Assembly: GCF_022406875.1 (NCBI RefSeq)
Contig: NZ_CP023018.1
Location: forward strand, 1,623,914-1,687,913
Reading direction: 5' to 3'
DNA length: 64,000 bases
Source of the DNA: Ectothiorhodosinus mongolicus
GTDB taxonomy: Bacteria; Pseudomonadota; Gammaproteobacteria; Ectothiorhodospirales; Ectothiorhodospiraceae
Shown here: positions 11,817 to 20,966 of the stretch, one piece after another
How the letters are laid out: each line of letters opens with the position of its first letter
Numbering within the stretch: the first letter of the stretch is position 1
Notes under the pieces: model-generated
Seen by the model: only the letters and a program-made list of their open reading frames with translations
Told to the model about the DNA's origin: nothing
Database searches by the model: none
Program-made: the position numbers and the translations under genes

Positions 11817-11853
11817 CAGATAGCAACCTCCTTAAATCGGTTTGCAGTGGGGA

Positions 11854-12753
11854 TTAATCGGATTTGTACTTCACACCCGGAGCCTTATCCCCGAGGCCCT
11901 GGGTGATACGGTCAAGCACCATAGCCAACAAAACAATGCCGATGCCGCCGACAAATGCTTGGCCAATATTGAGGCGTTCCAGACCCGCATAGACTTCTAA
12001 GCCCAGCCCGCCAGCGCCGATGATCGCAGCGATCACTACCATTGATAGCGAAAGCATGATGGTCTGATTGAGTCCGGCCATGATGGTTGGCAAAGCCAGC
12101 GGAAACTGAACTTTCCACAGTGTTTGACTGCGGGTCGAGCCAAACGCAGAGGCTGCCTCAATAAATTCGGGATTGACGTTGCGAATGCCTAGGTAGGTCA
12201 GGCGGATAATGGGGGGCATCGCGAAGATGATGGTGGCGATCAGGCCAGGCACATTGCCGATGCTAAACAGCATCACAGCAGGAACGAGATAGACAAAAGG
12301 CGGGGTGGTTTGCATGATATCTAATATCGGTCGCATCACGGTATAAAAGCGCTCGCTGCGCGAGCCTATGATGCCAAGCGGTAGACCAATCACGATGCAA
12401 AAGAATACCGCTGTCACCACCAATGAGAGGGTGATGATCATCTCATCCCAGACCCCCAAAAAGCCGATAAACGCCAGCGACCCAGCGGCGAATACCCCAA
12501 CGCGCCAGGAAGATGACCACCAACCCAAAGCCAATGTCAGCAGCAAAAAAATGCCCGGCGGAATCACCGAAAGCATCCATTGCACGCTGTTCATCACGTT
12601 TTGTACTGGCGGGCTGATCCAAGTGCGCGAAAAACCGCGGAATGTCGAAACAATCCAGCTCACTGCATCGGTAATCCATTGCCTTATTGGCAGGTCGATG
12701 AAGGCGAAAGGGTCATTAATCAGGGCGCGCAGGAACTCTAAGAACTCAGTCAT
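11854..12753 (-). CDS. proW: Glycine betaine ABC transporter permease ProW
   Basis: Membrane permease of the betaine uptake system. From the ATG at 12753 it is about 299 residues with roughly six hydrophobic helices and the ABC permease EAA-like loop around IEAASAFGSTRSQTLWKVQFPLALPTI. The longer open frame to 12819 would overlap proV by 70 nt; the chosen start overlaps the proV stop by 4 nt (ATGA), which fits coupled translation. It works with ProV (ATPase) and ProX (binding protein). Confidence 0.93.
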   Translation of the reverse strand: MTEFLEFLRALINDPFAFIDLPIRQWITDAVSWIVSTFRGFSRTWISPPVQNVMNSVQWMLSVIPPGIFLLLTLALGWWSSSWRVGVFAAGSLAFIGFLGVWDEMIITLSLVVTAVFFCIVIGLPLGIIGSRSERFYTVMRPILDIMQTTPPFVYLVPAVMLFSIGNVPGLIATIIFAMPPIIRLTYLGIRNVNPEFIEAASAFGSTRSQTLWKVQFPLALPTIMAGLNQTIMLSLSMVVIAAIIGAGGLGLEVYAGLERLNIGQAFVGGIGIVLLAMVLDRITQGLGDKAPGVKYKSD

Positions 12754-14000
12754 GCCGCACCCGCTCGCTTCAGGTCCTCGTCGCGATAGCCACGTTTTTC
12801 GAGGATGCCGTTGATCCACTGAGCATCACTGATCACGCCATGGATGCGGTCTTCATCGCCGGTCACCACGACCGGTCGAGTGGAGTGCAGTCGTGCACGC
12901 AGAAGATCCCGCAGCACCGTATCCGCCGAGCAGGTGAGTAAGACCTGATGACGTTGTTCTGGCGGCGGCGGGCTCTCGGTGATGACCTCATTGAGCGGTC
13001 GGATGCGCAGCGCTTGCTCGCCCTGTTCGACACGGGTTAGACGATTGTTGGCATCGCGACGATAGCGCAAATCCGGTTGCCCCGGCACGCTAAACCAGCC
13101 AGCGTCGGAACCGTCTAGTTTCATGATGGCATCGCTGTTGAGCGGCAGAGCAATGGTTCCGGCGGTGATGACCTTGGTTGGATCTGCATGCTCAACAAAC
13201 TTAGCCACGTACTCTGTTAGTGGGTTCACCAGAATCTCTTCCGGGCTGCCAATTTGCACAATGCGGCCCTCTTCCATAATGGCAATGTGATCGCCAATGC
13301 GCATGGCTTCGTCCAAATCATGGGTGATAAATAAAATCGTGCGGTTGAGCTCACGCTGAATCCGCCGCAGTTCCTCTTGCATATCGACTTTAATCAGCGG
13401 ATCGAGCGCTGAGAACGGCTCATCCATTAACAACACACCGGCCTCGGTCGCCAAGGCGCGAGCCAGACCGACACGTTGTTGCATACCGCCCGAGAGTTCT
13501 GAGGGGTGGCTGTCGCCCCATGGGCCCAAGCCGACCATCTCTAAGACTTTCTGCGCGGACTGTTGCCGCTGATTGCGTTCACACCCTTGTATCTCTAGCC
13601 CATAGGCTGCGTTGTCCAATACCGTGCGGTGGGGGAGCAGGGCGAAGTGCTGGAAAACCATGCTGAGGTGGCGGCGGCGCGCATCGCGCAGTCCTGTCTC
13701 ATCCAGCGCGGTGATGTCAATCTCGCCCTGGTCGGGGTCTTTCAAAATAATGCGACCGGCGGTTGGATCAATCAGCCGGTTAATGCAGCGAATCAAGGTC
13801 GACTTGCCGCATCCTGACAAACCCATGATGGCAAACACTTCGCCGGGCTCGATATCAAAGCTGGCGTTGTTGACGCCGACAGTCTGCCCCGTGAGATCTC
13901 GAATCTCGTTCTTGGATTTGTTTTGTTGCAGAAGGGGCAGAGCAGATTCGGGCTCAGGTCCAAAGACCTTGGTGACGTTTTCTGCTCGTATCAAAACCAA
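12750..14000 (-). CDS. proV: Glycine betaine ABC transporter ATPase ProV
   Basis: ATP-binding subunit, 416 residues. It has Walker A GLSGCGKSTLIR, the ABC signature LSGGMQQRVGLARAL, Walker B VLLMDEPFSALDPL and the switch His in LFITHDLDEAM. The C-terminal part (from about residue 280) is a regulatory region with a recognisable CBS-like end (VLRDLLRARLHSTRPVVVTG), as in osmosensing ProV/OpuA proteins, where CBS domains sense ionic strength. It is the first gene of the operon; a sigma70-like promoter lies just upstream. Confidence 0.94.
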   Translation of the reverse strand: MVLIRAENVTKVFGPEPESALPLLQQNKSKNEIRDLTGQTVGVNNASFDIEPGEVFAIMGLSGCGKSTLIRCINRLIDPTAGRIILKDPDQGEIDITALDETGLRDARRRHLSMVFQHFALLPHRTVLDNAAYGLEIQGCERNQRQQSAQKVLEMVGLGPWGDSHPSELSGGMQQRVGLARALATEAGVLLMDEPFSALDPLIKVDMQEELRRIQRELNRTILFITHDLDEAMRIGDHIAIMEEGRIVQIGSPEEILVNPLTEYVAKFVEHADPTKVITAGTIALPLNSDAIMKLDGSDAGWFSVPGQPDLRYRRDANNRLTRVEQGEQALRIRPLNEVITESPPPPEQRHQVLLTCSADTVLRDLLRARLHSTRPVVVTGDEDRIHGVISDAQWINGILEKRGYRDEDLKRAGAA

Positions 14001-14062
14001 TCAATCCCATTTGCCTGACCAATCGTCAGTCTATGTGCCTGTTCAGAATTACTCTGTTTTTA

Positions 14063-14092
14063 CCATAACATGCATTTTTTACTTGGAGTCAA
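14063..14092 (-). promoter_or_regulatory. Probable sigma70-type promoter of proVWX
   Basis: On the minus strand TTGACT (14092-14087) is followed by an 18-bp A-rich spacer and TTATGG (14068-14063), about 65 nt upstream of proV. The -35 is good and the -10 moderate. Inference from hexamer match only. Confidence 0.5.
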
Positions 14093-14135
14093 CACCTGCA
14101 GTGGTGTATCACCGATAAATTCGCTCGGGTATACA

Positions 14136-14792
14136 CTAGCCAATAATATTGAGAAATAACCGCAGGCCAAGCCCCAGAAACACCGCGGCGGCGAGATAGT
14201 GTAGGAAGCTTTTTAGTCCTGAATTTTGAGCCAACAGCTGCCCCAAATACCCCGAAAAATAGCCAAGTGCGCCAAAGATCATTGCCCCCTGAAGCATAAA
14301 TGCCAAGCCCAGCAGCGCCATTTGCCAGGGGATATGGCCTTGCTCAGCAACCACGAACTGAGGCAGGAAAGCTAAAAAGAAAATCATCACCTTGGGATTA
14401 ATGGCGTTAGCGACCACGCCTTTGACGAATAGAGCGAGGGCGCTGTCAGGCATGACTGATAGAAAGCCTTCAGCATGGTCTCGTGCATGCCGTAGCGATT
14501 GCATGCCCAGCCAAATGAGATAAGCAGCACCTATAAGGGTCAGCAGCGCAAAACTTTTGGGTGAGGCGGCAACTAAAGCGCTCACGCCCAGCGTCGCCAA
14601 CAGAGTATGGATTAAGCAACCCGAAACACAGCCCAGACCAAAAGCGACTCCGGCGCGCCTTCCTTGAGACATGCCAAGGCTCAGTACCATGAGATTGTCG
14701 GGCCCTGGAGCCAGCGTCAAGACGATGGCAGCGATGAGGAAAGGCAGGAGTTGATCAACGCCGAGCATGGCCAAAGCATAACCAGTTTTCAT
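14136..14792 (-). CDS. LysE/RhtB family amino-acid exporter
   Basis: A 218-residue inner-membrane protein with about six hydrophobic helices. The LysE/RhtB hallmark is present near the N-terminus (LTLAPGPDNLMVLSLGMSQG), followed by the loop with GVAFGLGCVSG and the mid-protein NAINPKVMIFFLAFLPQFV. The family exports amino acids or their derivatives; the substrate is not deducible. The start could also be the Met eight codons downstream (MLGVDQLL). It lies behind proV with a 135-nt gap containing the proVWX promoter, so the two are separate units. Confidence 0.88.
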   Translation of the reverse strand: MKTGYALAMLGVDQLLPFLIAAIVLTLAPGPDNLMVLSLGMSQGRRAGVAFGLGCVSGCLIHTLLATLGVSALVAASPKSFALLTLIGAAYLIWLGMQSLRHARDHAEGFLSVMPDSALALFVKGVVANAINPKVMIFFLAFLPQFVVAEQGHIPWQMALLGLAFMLQGAMIFGALGYFSGYLGQLLAQNSGLKSFLHYLAAAVFLGLGLRLFLNIIG

Positions 14793-15066
14793 TCTATGCA
14801 GCAGGCTGGTATTCCAAACAGCACTCTTTAGAGGGTCTGGTTATAACCAAATTTTCGCTATTTTCATTCACAATGCGCCAAGGTTGTGCACATGCCCTCA
14901 CTCAACACTCTGAAATAGGCCAATTTACCGAAAAAATCGATTTCTCGGTCTGATGAATGCTTTATAAGTTAATGAAAAATATGAACAAAGTGGATATTGG
15001 TCAATATTTCACCAACATGACACGGATCAAGACCTGACAAGGCTTTGCGCCCATTTCTCGGCGACT

Positions 15067-15099
15067 TTCCACAAGCTTATCCACAGGTTCTGTGGAAAA
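15067..15099. promoter_or_regulatory. Cluster of three DnaA-box-like sites
   Basis: TTTCCACAA (15067-15075), the perfect consensus TTATCCACA (15077-15085), and TTTTCCACA on the opposite strand (15091-15099). DnaA binds such 9-mers. Whether this is a functional initiation, titration or regulatory site is unknown. Confidence 0.5.
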
Positions 15100-15109
15100 C
15101 TCAAGCAAA

Positions 15110-15138
15110 GGGGTACGACCCCAATGGGGTCGTACCCC
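15110..15138. repeat. Pair of GGGG-N5-CCCC palindromes
   Basis: GGGGTACGACCCC (15110-15122) and its reverse complement GGGGTCGTACCCC (15126-15138), separated by AAT, make a 13-bp-arm hairpin just after the 3' end of sbcC. Same family as at 10695. Confidence 0.9.
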
Positions 15139-15146
15139 GGTTGAGG

Positions 15147-18100
15147 TTAGTGGCAGCCGGGGCCGGAGAGGCGGCTGCGCCCACCGGTCAGAGGAGTTAC
15201 TTGGATTCGCGTGCTGATGCGCTCTTTGAGCATCGCCACGTGAGAGATCACGCCGATCAGCTTGCCGTCCTGCTGAAGATTGGCCAGCGTCTCTAGCGCC
15301 ACGTCCAGTGCATCCTCATCCAGAGTGCCAAAACCCTCATCAAGAAACAGCGAATCCACGCGCACTCGGCTGCTTGCCATCTGCGATAACCCCAAGGCCA
15401 AGGCCAGACTCACAATGAAGCTCTCCCCGCCGGACAGGTTCTTGGTGGAGCGAATCTCGCCTGCTTGGTAGTTGTCTACTACGTTCAGCTCCAGTGGAGC
15501 TTGCTCGCTACGGGTAAGAAGGTATCGGTCGGTCATCTTCATCAGCTGGCGGTTGGCATGCCCAATCATCACTTCGAAAGTGAGCCCTTGGGCAAAATTG
15601 CGGTATTTCTTGCCATCGGCAGAGCCAATCAGTTCATGCAGCGTATGCCAACGCAGGTATTCTTTTTGTTGAGCCTCAATCTGCGCCTGTTTATCAGCGC
15701 GCTGTGATTTGGCGTTGGTGTTATTTTCCCATTGCACTCTGAGCCGCGCCAGTGTCTCGCGCACCTCCAACAGGCCCCGTTCCAAGCGCTGATATTCCGG
15801 TTCCAGCTCGCTGAGGCTTTGAGCCGTTTTTGGTTTCGCCATTTGCTCCTCAAGACGGCTCTGACGTTCTGCGCGTCGGGTATTGAGCTCGGTCTGACGC
15901 TGTTCCAAAGAACGGGCCTGGGCGACCAGCAAATCGCGCTGCTCTGGCGCAAGACGAGCGCGCAGAAAATCCACCTCCGATGCAAAAGCCTTCGACGCCA
16001 GAAGCTGAGAAAAACCGGTTTCCTGTTCCAATAACCGCGGTGCAAAAGTTTCGATGTCCCGATGGAATTCGGCCAGGCGGCTCTGCGACTGCTGCCATTG
16101 TTGCTGTTGTTCTCCATAAAGTTCTCGAGCCTTTTTCTCGGCACTCTCTGCTATCGAGACAGCTTGCTGTAATTGTTTTTCATAAGCCTCGGGCGATTGC
16201 TCACCGAACAAATCGCGGCGCTGAGTCCCGAGCGTATCCCGATCTTTTATCAAAGACTCGTATTCCATTTGCTTTTGCTTCAATGAGTCCTGTTGTGATT
16301 GCCATAAGGCATCCAAACGGGCGAGCTCGCGTTGGTGATTAACCCGTCCCTGAAGCAACTCATTCCTTTGTTGTTGCGCCTTTTGCCAGCCTCGGCAACG
16401 CCCCTGCAGTTCCTCAATCAAAGCAGTTGGATCGGCGCCGAGCTCAAGCGGCTTATCAAAAGGCGCCAATATGGCAGCGGCTCGATCATGCTGTGCACTC
16501 AAGTCTTTCTGTCGCTGCAGTAATTGCATGTCACACTGCTGCAGGTGTTGTTCTAGGACCGCCTGCTGCTGCGCTGCTGAGACCAACGCCGTTTCGGCTT
16601 TAGAGACTGCCTGCTGCGCCGCGCGCTCGGCCTCATCATGTTGGCGAAGCAAGCCCTGTTGATCCTCTACGGCGGTAATTACCCGCTCTAAGGATTGGAT
16701 TTTCTCTTCAGTTTCATTGGCCACTGGCACTCCGACCTCAGCGAAAGGATGTTCCGTGGCACCGCAAAGCGGGCAGGGCTTACCTTGCTCCAATAAGCCA
16801 CGTTGCGCCTCTAAATCTGCGATACGTGAGAGCAGCGCCATTTCCCGCAGTAGGCCCTCTTTTTCACGACGATAATCCGCCAAGGCCCGATCCCCCAACA
16901 ACTGCTTTAAGTCGATCTGTGCCTGTTGATGGGCTTGTGCCGCCCTTTGCAGCGCCTGCTGAGCACTATCCCGCCGCTGCTGGGCCTCGTCATGGTGCTT
17001 TGTTGCTTGCTGCAAATCTTTCAGCAAACCCAGTTGGTGCTTCTCCGTATTCGCGCACTCGATTTGTTGTCGCTCCAGCGCCCGCAGTTGTTCCTCGATC
17101 CCGCTGAGTCCTCCAATCAGTGACTCATCGATTCGATGCTCGGAAAGGTATTGATCTGCCTTGGCTATATTCGCCTCGATACGGTCACATTGCTCCGCCT
17201 CCCGACTCTTAAGAGCCTGCAACTTAGCCAGTTGCTCGCGAGTGCTCTGACAGGCGATCTCAGCGCGCTGCACGCCGGTGTCTCGATCGCGCAGCTGAGT
17301 ATCTAGGGCGCGCACCTGGGTCAGTAGCGGCCAGGCCTTGCGCAGGTTCTCCTGAGCGCCAGCCGTATGTGTCTCAGCGTTTGCCAAAGCTTGCGCCGCC
17401 GCCTGCCTATGCTTCTCTAAAGCTGGCATGGCTTGGTGCAATTCATTCAATTGCCGCTCTAATTTGGCTTGTTGTTCGCGACTGCTTAAAAGGCGTGCAT
17501 AGTCCGCCTCAAGCGGCGCAGCGGCCAGGGCTTGCTCAAGCCGCTTTGCCTCGGGGGCAAAGGCTTGGCGATCGGTTTTTAGCTTCTGTGCATCTGTTTT
17601 GAGATCATCAAGATCCTTTCTCAGACGGGCCACGGTATTGAGCCAATCGATGCTTTCTTTAAGTGCCGTGCAATCTCCATTTAGCACGAACTCGGAGGCC
17701 TGATGCTCCTGAATAGCCGCGTCCAGTGCCGCCTCTTGTTCGGGATCAAGCAGGCCAATCGCCGCCATCTCGTGATGCAATGAATTGAGTATCGAGCTTT
17801 CAGAGCGGTGACGCTCATGCACGGCTTTTGAGATCTCGCTGTAGATTTCCGTGCCCGTGATTTGCTCCAAAATCGGCGCGCGCTCATCGGCATTGGCCTG
17901 TAAAAACCGCGCGAAATGACCCTGAGCCAACAGCATTGAGCGAGTGAAACGCTGAAAATCCATGCCGGTGACCGCCTCTAGTTTTTGCGTCACGGTGCTG
18001 AGCTTGTTCTCTAAAACCTGATCCGTATCGGCGTCCACGATCTCATGGCGCGGCGCCTGCAGTTCACCATCAGGCTTTTTGCGGGCCCGATGCTGTGCCC

Positions 18101-18386
18101 AATGGCAGCAATAGTGTCCGTGGGCGCTGACAAAACTGACCTCGGCGAAGCACTCCCCCGTCTGTCGCGACATGATCTCATTGCCACTGGCAGTGATGCG
18201 GCCGAGACGCGGCGTGCTGCCATAAAGCGCCAGACAAAGCGCATCCAGTAGCGTTGACTTACCCGCGCCCGTAGGCCCCGTAATGGCAAAAATGCCATCC
18301 GCGGTAAAAGCCGGATCATTGAAATCGATAGCCCACTCACCGACCAGCGAGTTCAGATTTTTAAAACGCAGTGAGAGGATGCGCAT
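15147..18386 (-). CDS. sbcC: Exonuclease subunit SbcC
   Basis: ATPase subunit of the SbcCD nuclease, which cuts hairpins and protein-blocked DNA ends. The 1079-residue protein has Walker A GPTGAGKST at residues 37-45, long coiled-coil arms, a zinc-hook CPLC motif near residue 540, and the C-terminal signature NLSGGESFIVSLALALG with Walker B LFLDEGFGTLDED. It begins 7 nt after the end of sbcD and forms an operon with it. Notable here because SbcCD removes hairpins formed by palindromes, and this genome carries many short palindromes. Length and motifs are complete. Confidence 0.96.
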   Translation of the reverse strand: MRILSLRFKNLNSLVGEWAIDFNDPAFTADGIFAITGPTGAGKSTLLDALCLALYGSTPRLGRITASGNEIMSRQTGECFAEVSFVSAHGHYCCHWAQHRARKKPDGELQAPRHEIVDADTDQVLENKLSTVTQKLEAVTGMDFQRFTRSMLLAQGHFARFLQANADERAPILEQITGTEIYSEISKAVHERHRSESSILNSLHHEMAAIGLLDPEQEAALDAAIQEHQASEFVLNGDCTALKESIDWLNTVARLRKDLDDLKTDAQKLKTDRQAFAPEAKRLEQALAAAPLEADYARLLSSREQQAKLERQLNELHQAMPALEKHRQAAAQALANAETHTAGAQENLRKAWPLLTQVRALDTQLRDRDTGVQRAEIACQSTREQLAKLQALKSREAEQCDRIEANIAKADQYLSEHRIDESLIGGLSGIEEQLRALERQQIECANTEKHQLGLLKDLQQATKHHDEAQQRRDSAQQALQRAAQAHQQAQIDLKQLLGDRALADYRREKEGLLREMALLSRIADLEAQRGLLEQGKPCPLCGATEHPFAEVGVPVANETEEKIQSLERVITAVEDQQGLLRQHDEAERAAQQAVSKAETALVSAAQQQAVLEQHLQQCDMQLLQRQKDLSAQHDRAAAILAPFDKPLELGADPTALIEELQGRCRGWQKAQQQRNELLQGRVNHQRELARLDALWQSQQDSLKQKQMEYESLIKDRDTLGTQRRDLFGEQSPEAYEKQLQQAVSIAESAEKKARELYGEQQQQWQQSQSRLAEFHRDIETFAPRLLEQETGFSQLLASKAFASEVDFLRARLAPEQRDLLVAQARSLEQRQTELNTRRAERQSRLEEQMAKPKTAQSLSELEPEYQRLERGLLEVRETLARLRVQWENNTNAKSQRADKQAQIEAQQKEYLRWHTLHELIGSADGKKYRNFAQGLTFEVMIGHANRQLMKMTDRYLLTRSEQAPLELNVVDNYQAGEIRSTKNLSGGESFIVSLALALGLSQMASSRVRVDSLFLDEGFGTLDEDALDVALETLANLQQDGKLIGVISHVAMLKERISTRIQVTPLTGGRSRLSGPGCH

Positions 18387-18392
18387 GGCCGC

Positions 18393-19622
18393 CTAAACCC
18401 GAGCACGGTCATCGTCGGCTTCAGCCACCGACTCAAGAATTTCTCGATAAGCCTGCAATAGCTCTGGCCGCTGCGCCTCGGGTACCTCGTGGGCCTCCAG
18501 ACAGCGCACAAAAACCTGTGCCATGTCGAGCTCTTCAAGGGTCTCTTCGGTCACACTCGGTGATAGCACCTGCTGGATCAAGCGTTGATTGCGCACCCGC
18601 AGAACCTCCAGAGGTGAACCCTCGATCAAGGCATCGATGCGCTCGCGCAGGTCGGTAATGATCTCCTTACCGGTGTAGTTCACCTCAAGCCAGCACGAGC
18701 TGGGCTTTGCCAGCTGCGCACGAATGCCCTGTTCAATGGTCGCCCAGTCGCCACTCAACGTGGCCAGCGCTTGGAACAACGGCACTGAAATGGGCTCCAC
18801 GCTCAGCTGCCGCCCTTCGCATCGCAGCTTGAGTACGATCTTCTCCTGTAGCGCCTCGCCAAACCCCATGGGTATCGGTGAGCCGCTGTAACGAACCCTG
18901 TCGCCTCCGCCCACCCGCTGCGGCACATGCAAATGCCCCAGAGCGACATAGTCAAGACACGGCGGAAAGACCTCGGCCGTGACATGCGCCAAAGAGCCCA
19001 CATACAAATCCCGGACACCGTCATCGCTAGTGGTTTTGCCGCCGGCGGTGAACAAATGGCCCATGCCGACGATCGGCACATCGACACCCAGATCCGCGCG
19101 CTGTACTTCAGCACAGGAGGCCACCTCGGCATAGTGACCGGCGATGCCTTCAATCAGCTTGCGCCCTTTATCTTCGATGCTTTCCCCCGGCTGCGCCTCA
19201 CGGATATCACGGTCGCGCAAATAGGGAACAGCGCAGACGATCAATTCAGGCTGTCCCTTGGCATCGCGCAGCACCCGCACCTCATCAGCCGGATCGGCGG
19301 TTTTGCTGCCAATCACATGCACATCAAAGGCCTGCAGCAGGTCCTGCGGGGCGTTGAGAAAGCTGGGTGAGTCGTGATTGCCGCCGATAATCACCACATG
19401 CCGACAAGCGGTGGTTTTTATCTGACCCAGAAAGCGGTAGTAGAGCTCCTGCACCCGGTTACTCGGTGTGCTGGTATCAAACACATCACCCGCCACCAAC
19501 AGCACATGAATCTCCTGGCGGGCAATCGTCTCCACCAGCCAAGACAAAAATGCCGCGAACTCCTCATCCCGGCGACGTCCATACAAAGCGCGCCCCAAAT
19601 GCCAGTCCGCGGTATGCAACAC
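18393..19622 (-). CDS. sbcD: Exonuclease subunit SbcD
   Basis: Mn-dependent calcineurin-like nuclease of SbcCD. Metal-binding motifs are in order: TADWHLGR, VAGDVFDTS, GGNHDSPSF and GHLHVPQ. The frame is open to an ATG at 19682, giving 429 residues, but the first 20 codons there come from a palindromic repeat pair (19628-19668) and have no family counterpart. The family start is one or two residues before LHTADWHLG, so I choose the GTG at 19622, giving about 409 residues; the exact start is uncertain. Translation from 19682 through the repeat remains possible. Operon with sbcC. Confidence 0.93.
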   Translation of the reverse strand: MLHTADWHLGRALYGRRRDEEFAAFLSWLVETIARQEIHVLLVAGDVFDTSTPSNRVQELYYRFLGQIKTTACRHVVIIGGNHDSPSFLNAPQDLLQAFDVHVIGSKTADPADEVRVLRDAKGQPELIVCAVPYLRDRDIREAQPGESIEDKGRKLIEGIAGHYAEVASCAEVQRADLGVDVPIVGMGHLFTAGGKTTSDDGVRDLYVGSLAHVTAEVFPPCLDYVALGHLHVPQRVGGGDRVRYSGSPIPMGFGEALQEKIVLKLRCEGRQLSVEPISVPLFQALATLSGDWATIEQGIRAQLAKPSSCWLEVNYTGKEIITDLRERIDALIEGSPLEVLRVRNQRLIQQVLSPSVTEETLEELDMAQVFVRCLEAHEVPEAQRPELLQAYREILESVAEADDDRARV

Positions 19623-19627
19623 ATTCA

Positions 19628-19668
19628 GGGGTACGACCCCCGCGCCCCCCATTGTGGGGTTGTACCCC
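19628..19668. repeat. Pair of GGGG-N5-CCCC palindromes at the sbcD start
   Basis: GGGGTACGACCCC (19628-19640) and GGGGTTGTACCCC (19656-19668), separated by a C-rich spacer. Same family as at 10695 and 15110. The pair covers the ribosome-binding region of sbcD or the first codons if the upstream ATG is used. Confidence 0.85.
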
Positions 19669-19683
19669 ATTTGTTCAGTCACC

Positions 19684-20478
19684 TCACACCACCCCCAAAA
19701 TCCAGCCCTCTAGCTCAGCGATAGCCGCTTCCTGCGCATCCCGAAACTCGGGATTGAGCAATAAGGGCAGGCTACCCGCGGCATCTAACCGGCGCAACTC
19801 AGCCGCCACCGCGTATGCATCATGCTGATCAGGGGTCCGATCCTCACGCGGATATCGTCCGCTCCATGAGGACGGGTACACCTCCAACACCGCGGATCGG
19901 CCGCTGGGAATAGACCAGCCATCAAAGGGCCAGAAGTGAAGTTGCTGCCCCAGTTGTGCCCGCAAATAACGCAGCCAAGGCAAGCCGGCATGGGTGGATT
20001 TAGCGACCGAGCCGGGCACATCGAAATGAAATACCGACTTGGCGCCGACGCGCGTCTCGGTGATACGCCGCCAGCGAGCATTGCCAACCCGCGCCAAGCC
20101 ATTGCCCACGACACCATCACGAATGAAATCCACGCAAGTCCATGGCTCATCAGTGGGCCAATGCCGACAAAAATCCTCTAAGAAAACCGGCCAGTTCAGC
20201 GGCAAGTGATGCGCTTCAAAATAGCGCAGCGGAAAGGAAAAACCGTGATCAATACCCACCAGCGTCGGCACATCCTCCGCCAAGCGCTCGGCCAGCCAAG
20301 CCGCTAACCCGCGCCGGGTCCAGTACTTGCGAGGGCTGGGAGGAGGCGGGATTTCCACGGGCATCGATTCACGATCGGCCACATACACGCGCAGCCCCTT
20401 AAGACTGCATTCCACCGATCGCGCGCCGGAATAATCGATACCGATATAACGCTTGAAAAGAGGAGGGTTAGTCACCAT
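19684..20478 (-). CDS. DUF429-like protein (RNase H-like fold)
   Basis: A 264-residue soluble protein. The N-terminal strand YIGIDYSGAR with a conserved Asp, the central VGIDHGFSFP, and the C-terminal EVYPSSW plus DQHDAYAVAAELRR follow the pattern of the DUF429 group, predicted to be RNase H-like nucleases. No experimental function is known to me. It lies upstream of sbcD on the same strand with a 61-nt gap that is largely palindromic repeat, so co-transcription with sbcDC is possible. Confidence 0.6.
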   Translation of the reverse strand: MVTNPPLFKRYIGIDYSGARSVECSLKGLRVYVADRESMPVEIPPPPSPRKYWTRRGLAAWLAERLAEDVPTLVGIDHGFSFPLRYFEAHHLPLNWPVFLEDFCRHWPTDEPWTCVDFIRDGVVGNGLARVGNARWRRITETRVGAKSVFHFDVPGSVAKSTHAGLPWLRYLRAQLGQQLHFWPFDGWSIPSGRSAVLEVYPSSWSGRYPREDRTPDQHDAYAVAAELRRLDAAGSLPLLLNPEFRDAQEAAIAELEGWILGVV

Positions 20479-20528
20479 TGGGTGAGTTTAACCACTGGAC
20501 AGATCGCTGCAATGACTTAACGGTTACT

Positions 20529-20966
20529 CTAGGAGCGAGCTCGTGTGTTCAAAACTGCTTCCTCAAATGCTTTTCGTCTTTCCATTATCGACGCGGAGTA
20601 GCGGCCATTTCGAGGTGTTAGGGCAAGATAATGGGCTAAAATCAAATCAGCCCTCAACCTCTTGTATGTTCTCAGAAAGGGTGAGACATGCTGCAGGAGA
20701 TGAAACGCTTGCCGATTATAAATCGCATAAGTGTATCCAGGGGAATGTGCGGCACTATATGTGCGTTTGGTTGTGATTTTACCAGCAGCCAACGTCTCAA
20801 GAATATATTCCAGTAACGGACGCTCCGTGCTGCTGATCGAAACTGACAATTGGCGGTTTTCACCGCGGTGTTTCCGAACCAGCGTGATGGTGCCTTCACC
20901 GTCAATCACTCCCGCGATATAAGCGGCGTCTATTTTACTGAGCGTCATATTCATGATGGCAATCAT
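20529..20966 (-). CDS. Single-motif LAGLIDADG homing endonuclease
   Basis: A 145-residue protein with one LAGLIDADG motif (YIAGVIDGEGTITL; motif residues 17-25, acidic residue Glu24), then the expected strand region (QLSVSISSTERPLLEYI), a YAIYNRQAFHLLQHV segment and a basic C-terminal half. Single-motif members act as homodimers that cut near-palindromic sites of about 20 bp. The first ATG abuts the T-run of the tmRNA terminator, 40 nt beyond the tmRNA 3' end; no ribosome binding site is visible there, and the ATGs at codons 5 or 7 are alternatives. It is NOT inside the intron of the adjacent tmRNA gene. It is less G+C rich than its neighbours, suggesting transfer. Confidence 0.85.
   Translation of the reverse strand: MIAIMNMTLSKIDAAYIAGVIDGEGTITLVRKHRGENRQLSVSISSTERPLLEYILETLAAGKITTKRTYSAAHSPGYTYAIYNRQAFHLLQHVSPFLRTYKRLRADLILAHYLALTPRNGRYSASIMERRKAFEEAVLNTRARS

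Larger units (their letters stand above)
14793..15146. other. 354-nt intergenic region, no gene seen
   Basis: It lies upstream of lysE and downstream of sbcC, both on the minus strand. It holds a TTGTGCACA site at 14884-14892, an A/T-rich stretch at about 14920-15010, three DnaA-box-like 9-mers in 33 bp, and a pair of GGGG-N5-CCCC palindromes. I see no open frame with a plausible start and no RNA gene. The combination of an A/T-rich stretch and clustered DnaA boxes is origin-like, but no replication gene is near. Confidence 0.6.
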
